Assembly (NCBI GenBank): GCA_018136815.1
Contig: CM030935.1
Span: forward strand, 1,236,204 to 1,300,203
DNA length: 64,000 bases
Direction of reading: 5' to 3'
From: Isochrysis galbana
Taxonomy: Eukaryota; Haptophyta; Isochrysidales; Isochrysidaceae
The translations under genes were made by a program, and so were the position numbers. Of the stretch, positions 58,768 through 64,000 are shown one piece after another. Under the pieces are notes generated by a model. It did not search any database and was not told the origin of the DNA. It was given only the letters and a program-made list of their open reading frames with translations. Positions within the stretch are counted from its first letter, which is position 1; each line of letters begins with the position of its first letter.

Positions 58768-58893
58768 GAGCGCACGCGTCTGGAATCCGAAGCCGGAGTC
58801 GAGACGGACGAACAGCACGAGAAAACGCAGCAGGGTGAAACAGCGGAGGGAGCATGTTCGAGCGACAGCGACAACAACGTGCCCAGCCTCTGA
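58768..58893 (+). pseudogene. Duplicated C-terminal fragment of the ClpP-like gene
   Basis: About 85 bp (RTRLESEAGVETDEQHEKTQ in frame) is nearly identical to 23108-23180 of the ClpP-like gene. This copy continues AEGACSSDSDNNVPSL to a stop and lacks the repeat expansion, so it may preserve the original tail. No upstream protease domain is present. Confidence 0.65.
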
Positions 58894-59885
58894 AAATGGG
58901 CCCCCCGCTGGAGTGCACTTCATGCGTTCAGCGCGGGGCTGTTCTGTTGCTGCTGCACTTCCGTTGCTGCGCTTCCCATGTCCGCATGAGTGAATGAATC
59001 AGCTTGAGGATCTTGTTTTGAATAGAACGGGTGTGTGCGCGCGGGCTTCGATGTGCGCGCGCGGGCTCCGCAGCTGTATGTGGCGTCGATGCCGCAGTTG
59101 CAGTTGGAGTGAAGGTGTGTGCGTGCAGTGCAGGTGCCTGCTTATTTTTCCCGATAACATGGGTGGGCTGTGCCCCACCACTTGATCAATTTTGGCTCTC
59201 AACTTGCAATCCCACGCGAGCACGATCAACAGCCACCTTGGAGGGCTACTGGCCGCCCAGCGCGCCCCGTTCACCGTGTCTTCACCTGCACCTGCAGTTC
59301 CTGCACTCTCACCTTCACCTGCACCTTCACTGAAGAAAAAACTTCGGACCAGCACCTTCCCAGTTGGAAAAATTTTTTATTGGGTGTGTATGTCTAGGCA
59401 ACTCACGAGGCTTAGAAAGTAAATACAAGAGGAGAGGACGGAGGGAGATCCGTGACAAACAGTTTGACCGGCCTACATCACCATCACCGCGCATTAATTA
59501 GTGTAAATGCTAAATGCGCCGACCGCGCAGCGCGCAAAGCGCGCTTTACCGCAGCAACCGCAAACTTCTACACGGCAAAGCCTATAACTTCGCACTTCCT
59601 TCTCCACATCTTTTATTTTTTCTAAGTATTCTCAGCCCCACCTAGCCGAAGTCTGAATCTGACGCAAGCAATCATACAATAAGCGCCTAGTTGTATGCAG
59701 CAAGATGGCAACAAGACAACAGAGGAACAACTACCATCCCCAACAGCCATACGACAATCTACAACGTTGGAAGATCCGCATTCAGGCCACTGACGGCAAT
59801 GAGGAATTGCTGAAGTGCTCTCTGCCGATGTGAGGAATATCGCTCGGCGGCGCCATCTCTAGGGCAGCTTGCTGCAGTACGATGG
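58894..59885. other. Intergenic DNA and 3' flank of the methyltransferase gene
   Basis: 59455-59475 has a GTTTGACCGGCCTACA terminus like that at 17442-17457. 59275-59335 has repeated CACCTGCA/CACCTTCA units. No gene. Confidence 0.4.
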
Positions 59886-60638
59886 CTAGTCTCGCTTTTT
59901 CTCGCCGGCACCTTGTTCCTTTCCGTCATTGTCGCCAAATGAAGCCTCCATCCATGAAACCATCGCATAGTTGAAGGTCCACCAGCCAAGCAGCGGTAGC
60001 AACCCGGCCGTCTGTGTTTCCGGGCTTGATAGGACAGCGAAAAGTGCGCATTGAGACAGGGTGCCGCCAACATACTGGGGATGGCGATAGCCGAGATTGA
60101 AGGGGAATCCCGTCACCCAAGGAACTTGTGCGCCAAGCTTGAAGCCGTAATACACCCCATTTTTGCCAATGGCCTTGTAAATGCCGGCGTTGAGGGTCTG
60201 ACCCGCCAGGAGTAGCAACATACCTACGACGACGCGCGGGGTATCTTTCGCAAACGCGATTACCACGGGCTTCAGCACAGCATAGATGGTGGGGGCGTCG
60301 GTGAGATCTCCGCCAAGAATGTGTGCCGCCCAACCCAGTAGAACCAATTGCTGGATGAGCTTGAAGCTGAGGACGAGCGTTTGAAAGACAGCGATGGGAT
60401 CCGAGCCTAGAAGACTCAGTGGCATGCGCCTGCATCCCGCGATGAAGCCTTGTGTTCGGAACCAGACTAGAGCGTAGACCACGTAGCTGCTGGAGACCCC
60501 AAGAGCAGCCAGAGCAAACGGCACGGTGGGCACTTGTGAGACGGAGACATGAGCTAGGTGGCCGCACGCGCGGATCGCGGCGAGGTACAGCGACAGACCG
60601 CCTACCAGGCTCGTCAGATCTTGCGCCGAGAACCACAT
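59886..60638 (-). CDS. Phospholipid N-methyltransferase (PEMT/PLMT-like), 250 aa
   Basis: ATG at 60638, intronless. Several hydrophobic segments span the protein: LVGGLSLYLAAIRACGHLA, FALAALGVSSSYVVYALVWF, LVLSFKLIQQLVLLGWAAHI and VVVGMLLLLAGQTLNAGIY. The conserved C-terminal active region reads GVYYGFKLGAQVPWVTGFPF, then YRHPQYVGGTLSQC. This matches the phospholipid methyltransferase motif: GxYYGxKLG, VTGFPF, then HPQYVG at the SAM-binding region. The enzyme converts phosphatidylethanolamine or its methylated derivatives to phosphatidylcholine with S-adenosylmethionine in the ER membrane. The last four residues KKRD form a K-K-x-x retrieval signal, fitting ER residence. Confidence 0.88.
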   Translation of the reverse strand: MWFSAQDLTSLVGGLSLYLAAIRACGHLAHVSVSQVPTVPFALAALGVSSSYVVYALVWFRTQGFIAGCRRMPLSLLGSDPIAVFQTLVLSFKLIQQLVLLGWAAHILGGDLTDAPTIYAVLKPVVIAFAKDTPRVVVGMLLLLAGQTLNAGIYKAIGKNGVYYGFKLGAQVPWVTGFPFNLGYRHPQYVGGTLSQCALFAVLSSPETQTAGLLPLLGWWTFNYAMVSWMEASFGDNDGKEQGAGEKKRD

Positions 60639-61347
60639 GCTGCCGGCAGGACGCTCGCAGGCGAGACGTGCGCACCTCCGCTTGTCGCGCGGGACAACTG
60701 CTCGGGGCGCACGGGGGGGTGGGTGGGGGGAGGGGCTCCAGAAAAAAAAGAATTCTCAAATTACAAGAAGTGGAATGAAATAGAAAATGAAAATAGTGTC
60801 GGGCACTTTTAAGCCTAGATATCCTACAAGGGAAACACAGGAACAGCGTGTTTCTACCAGGGGCAAAAACAGCCGTGTTTCGATGTGTTTGGGCGAGGGA
60901 CGCGCAGCGCCGCGAGCACATCCGAAAGCAGCGCGCGGCGCGCAGCGCCGCGAGCAGCCACACTCCGCTCTCCACTCTCACTCTCCACACACACTCCACA
61001 CACACAAACAAGAGAGAGAGAGCTCAAACCCACAATACCAATACCAATACCATCCATGCACGCACCACACATCACACAGCACACAGCACACACCTACACC
61101 TACACCTACACCTACCTTACTCACACCCACCAAACGCCACAAATAGTTTCCAGGCAAACATAGAGATGGAGACACAATAATCTGTCATCAACGCATCAGT
61201 TGCTTAATGATATGCTCACTTGGAGCAGTAGACTCATCTGCCGCCCAATCGTCTTCTGCATCACTATCGTCGTCGCTCTCCCACCCCTCCAACGCCGCGC
61301 GTTGCGAGCCTCCGAACCTCCGTCTCTCTCTTCGTCCCTAGCACTCG
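60639..61347. promoter_or_regulatory. Upstream region of the methyltransferase with short tandem repeats
   Basis: 60712-60740 is a G-rich run. 61035-61055 has (CAATAC)n, 61088-61115 (CCTACA)n, and 60962-61005 CACTC/CACAC repeats. 60895-60960 has two GCGCAGCGCCGCGAGCA units. No gene. Confidence 0.45.
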
Positions 61348-62465
61348 ATGGTAGACACAGTCAGACCCGACTTCTACTATGATCTTTCAGACATATTCCC
61401 GCAAGCAACAACCAACGACTCTTTCACGGCCGCGTCAGCTGCCGGCTCGATCGAACGGCCCTCTGCCTACGAGCCAGTACAACTAAGTTTATACTTAGTT
61501 CGCCCATGGGGGGGCACGAGCCCCCCTCTCTCTCCACTCCTCCCCTGCCATGGGGGAGGAACCACCCACTCTCCTGGCACGCCTGATGGCTTGCCAGGAG
61601 CACACTGCCATGCTGACCCATTCCTCTCCCCACAAGCACGCCTGACTCGCCCGCCCTGGCCTGTCGTGGCCAGCCCATCCCTCTGACCAGCCCCTCCTCC
61701 CCCTGGGCCCCCCTGTTCAGGACCCCCCAGCCAGCTCCAGTGGACCCGCAGGGGCTCGGAGCGCCAGCGAGGGAGAGGCAGGAGGGGCCAGGGCCATGCC
61801 CCAGCCTCACCTGCCCCCTGAGCTGCGCTCCCAGGCCCCTGCTGGCCATTTGGGGACCTGAAGAGGGGCCGCAGGCGCGCGCCATGGGCCCCCGCCGCAG
61901 GGAAGAGAGGAGGAAAAGGGAAGAGGGAGGGGAGGGGGGAGCGGCAGCTCCCCCCTCCGGCAGAAACGTGTCTTCTCGCCCCGTTTGGGTAAGAGAAGAC
62001 GGGGGCGCCAGAGCCAGGAGGGAAGGGCCGCGGCTCGCCGCGGCCACTCGCTCTAGCGAGGGAGATTAGCGCTTCTGGGCTCCTATCTCACGAGTGCCCC
62101 CCCCCCCCGCGTTGCTTTTACCCGAAAGGGGTTTTCCCCCAGCGTGGACTCGAGGAGAGGACGCGCTGGGGTGCGCGGGGCCGGTGCATGCACTGGGGGG
62201 AGGACAAATATCGAGGGGAGGGGGCAATGCCCCCACCCCCCGGTATCACTCGGACACCTGGCCCGTCAGGCATGGCGGGATTCCGGGACTGAGACGTTAT
62301 GTCCAATTAGCTAGTGGGGTTGGCTAGGATATAACATTGATTATTATATTTGCCTACGAGCCAGTAGTCATCGCGTGTTCGACAGAAAAGGCCCCCTCTT
62401 TGTTTTGGTACACAGAGAATTCCCGCTCAACTTGCGATACCCTCGACACAACCTCAGGCGTGTGA
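61348..62465 (+). pseudogene. Short ORF split by a retroposon
   Basis: An ATG at 61348 opens a frame (MVDTVRPDFYYDLSDIF) that enters the retroposon at 61480. The codons after the second target-duplication copy (from 62367) continue in the same frame to a stop at 62465. Removing the insertion plus one duplication copy would give 76 residues. Function unknown. It could be the first exon of a larger gene. Confidence 0.45.
61480..62350 (+). mobile_element. Complete GC-rich retroposon (871 bp) with 16-bp target duplication
   Basis: Flanked by TGCCTACGAGCCAGTA at 61464-61479 and 62351-62366. The 5' end folds into consecutive hairpins: AACTAAGT/ACTTAGTT, a G-run/C-run stem around CACGAG, TCCTCCCC/GGGGGAGGA, and CTCCTGGCA/TGCCAGGAG. 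The middle is GC-rich without a convincing ORF. The 3' end is the family terminus GCTAGTGGGGTTGGCTAGGA followed by an AT-rich tail (ATTGATTATTATATT). Long target duplication, 3' simple-repeat tail and 5'-truncated relatives indicate retrotransposition by borrowed LINE machinery. It lacks an internal tRNA-like promoter that I can see. Confidence 0.85.
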
Positions 62466-63186
62466 AAGTTTATCGCGCTGGATGCCAGGAAGCAGCCAGG
62501 GCGGCAACAAAAAGCAGGAGGGTCATGACAGACAGTGAGAGAGACAGTGGTACAGGGGTGAGGGAGGTCAGAACCTGGGACACCTGGGGGCACTGGGGAA
62601 CTCAAGATACCCCTGGGGCACGGTGATTCTACAACGATCACACACGCACAAACCCTTACATATACCCCACCACGGTTCTTTGGATAATACTCTGAGACAA
62701 ACAGGAAGGCGTGCGAGGGAACAAAGAAGGAATCAAGGATTTAGGGAATCGGCGAGTATTGCCTTAGTATGAGCCGATGAAGCGTCGTGAGTGTTGATGA
62801 AGGTGAGATTCCTTAGGTGCACTAAGTCGATCTAGAGTGAGCTGAGATCCCCAAGATGAAGGCGAGGTCTAGAAGTCGATGTGCAAATGACTCGGGAACC
62901 CCAAGAACTCGATGTGCATCGACTGCAGATGATAATGTAGAGAAGAGTCCAGAAGGTGGTGCACATGATGAAAGAGGCTGATGACTTGATGAAAAGGAAT
63001 CTGGCAGACAAAGTTATCGGTAAAGCCGATTCTATCGGTAAGGACCAATGGGTTGTGTTGGCAGATGACGGCACTCTGTGATAAAGTTGTATTCTTGCCC
63101 AGCCTTTTCAGGGTTAGTAGAGGCCAGAATTGCGTCACGCAGACACATGCGATCAAATATCTCAGAGAGTCCAGTCATTGTTGCAC
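62466..63186. other. Intergenic DNA
   Basis: No gene recognised. 63005-63040 has two TATCGGTAA units. Confidence 0.35.
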
Positions 63187-64000
63187 AACTAAGTTTATAC
63201 TTAGTTCGCCCATGGGGGGGCACGAGCCCCCCCCTCCCCCCTCTCTCCACTCCTCCCCTGCCATGGGGGAGGAACCACCCACTCTCCTGGCATGCCCGGG
63301 AAAAAGCACCGGGGGGGGGGGGAGGAACTCTCGTCAACAAAGAGGAACGGCCCTTACCAGCTCGCGCCGTGGGCGATTCTCGAGAAATAAGTGGCCGCGA
63401 CTCGAGTAACCTGTGCCACTCCTAGGGTACTCTCCTCGACCTTGGGTCACTTCCTTCTCTCTCCCTCCTGTCGCCAGCCGCCCCCTACCCGTTTGCTAAC
63501 GCAAACAGGGCCTGTTTCTCACCGCACTCCGTCGGGGGGGGTGCAAAATCCCCCCTCTCCCTCTCTCCACTCTCACCCCGCGTCGTCCCTGTGGCGCGTC
63601 GCCATGCGCGCGCCCTGGCCTGCTCTCAGAGGTCCTGTGGGGGCTCCCAGAGGGCCAGCAGGGCAGCTCAGGGGGCAGTGGAGGCTGGGGCTCAGCCCCT
63701 GGCCCCCCCTGCCTCTCCCACGCTTGCCACGCTGGTCATGGGAGCCTCTCAGAGGCCCCTGTATGCCTGGCGACCAGGGACAGGGGGGGAGTCAGCTCGA
63801 GGGCAGGCCCAATGCGGGCGTGGGAGTGCGGCTCGCGGCCCGCGCCCACTGGGGGTCTGGGCTGTCTTGTTGAGTGCCCTGCCCCTGCCAAAGGGCAGGG
63901 GCTGGGGTTGAATGTACGGGCCCACCCCGGGGGGTGTCCGCGATGGAGAGAGGGGGGCGCGAGGCCCCCATTGACCCCCACTTATAAAAGTAGGTTGAGT
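63187..64000 (+). mobile_element. GC-rich retroposon copy, rearranged, running off the window
   Basis: Begins with the same 5' hairpins at 63187 (longer G- and C-runs). It then changes at about 63297 into unrelated sequence, and the core module returns inverted at 63640-63770. TGCCCCTGCC-AAA-GGGCAGGGGC at 63879-63903 is a hairpin. The right end is outside the window, so integrity is unknown. Confidence 0.55.

Noticed and set aside
59926-61011. 361-codon minus-strand ORF overlapping the phospholipid methyltransferase
   Set aside because: Antisense-frame shadow; the 250-residue frame carries the family motifs.

Overview
This is nuclear DNA from a unicellular eukaryote, probably a flagellated alga or related protist. 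It encodes a cilia/flagella-associated protein (CFAP65 family), a mitochondrial phosphate carrier split by GT-AG introns, an AP2-domain protein, a hybrid histidine kinase and an ER-type phospholipid methyltransferase. Coding density is low. The rest is mobile-element debris, long C- or G-runs, CT/GA microsatellites and one 100-base assembly gap (13849-13948). I cannot name the species. A haptophyte, pelagophyte or another secondary alga would fit, but that is inference.

Layout. 1-4911: divergent CFAP65 (minus, runs off the left edge) and a WW-domain/coiled-coil protein (plus). 4912-7584: repeat debris with a possible small membrane ORF. 7585-8952: AP2-domain protein. 9345-10500: retroposon pieces. 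11062-12179: RING-LON protein (minus). 13556-17460: DNA-methylase-like ORF cut by the gap, then an ankyrin exon and an acidic protein between long inverted repeats. 18597-20939: hybrid histidine kinase. 22455-23559: ClpP-like protease with an apparent frameshift. 23845-24363: perfect 168-bp inverted repeat. 24489-26842: two-exon gene of an element-associated family. 28459-30061: four-exon phosphate carrier (minus). 30980-37150: repeats, hairpin arrays and a truncated exon. 37154-39908: five-exon Tudor-like/armadillo gene (minus). 41410-44035: an element carrying a CGGBP1/hAT-like zinc-finger gene. 45621-46799: secreted or membrane Cys-repeat protein (minus), divergent from NAD(P)HX epimerase (47668-48474, plus). 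49010-49934: hAT-type non-autonomous element with a perfect 8-bp target duplication. 50058-50815: Ty3/gypsy integrase remnant. 53761-54657: uncharacterised coiled-coil protein (minus). 56275-56871: small unknown gene. 58130-58345: hAT transposase C-terminus. 59886-60638: phospholipid methyltransferase (minus). 61480-62350: complete retroposon with a 16-bp target duplication, splitting an ORF. 63187-64000: a second copy.

The host genes look like ordinary, unlinked housekeeping functions: flagellum, two-component signalling, mitochondrial phosphate import, NAD(P)HX repair, phosphatidylcholine synthesis and ubiquitin ligation. Several well-supported gene starts are preceded by polypurine or polypyrimidine tracts, which may be the local promoter style.

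The most unusual content is in the mobile fraction. It includes a GC-rich retroposon whose 5' end can fold into four successive hairpins, a family of long palindromic repeats flanking cargo genes, several clusters of iterated 8-bp motifs, and a regularly spaced hairpin array. All exon joins were deduced by reading frame and splice signals only. No search or alignment program was run.
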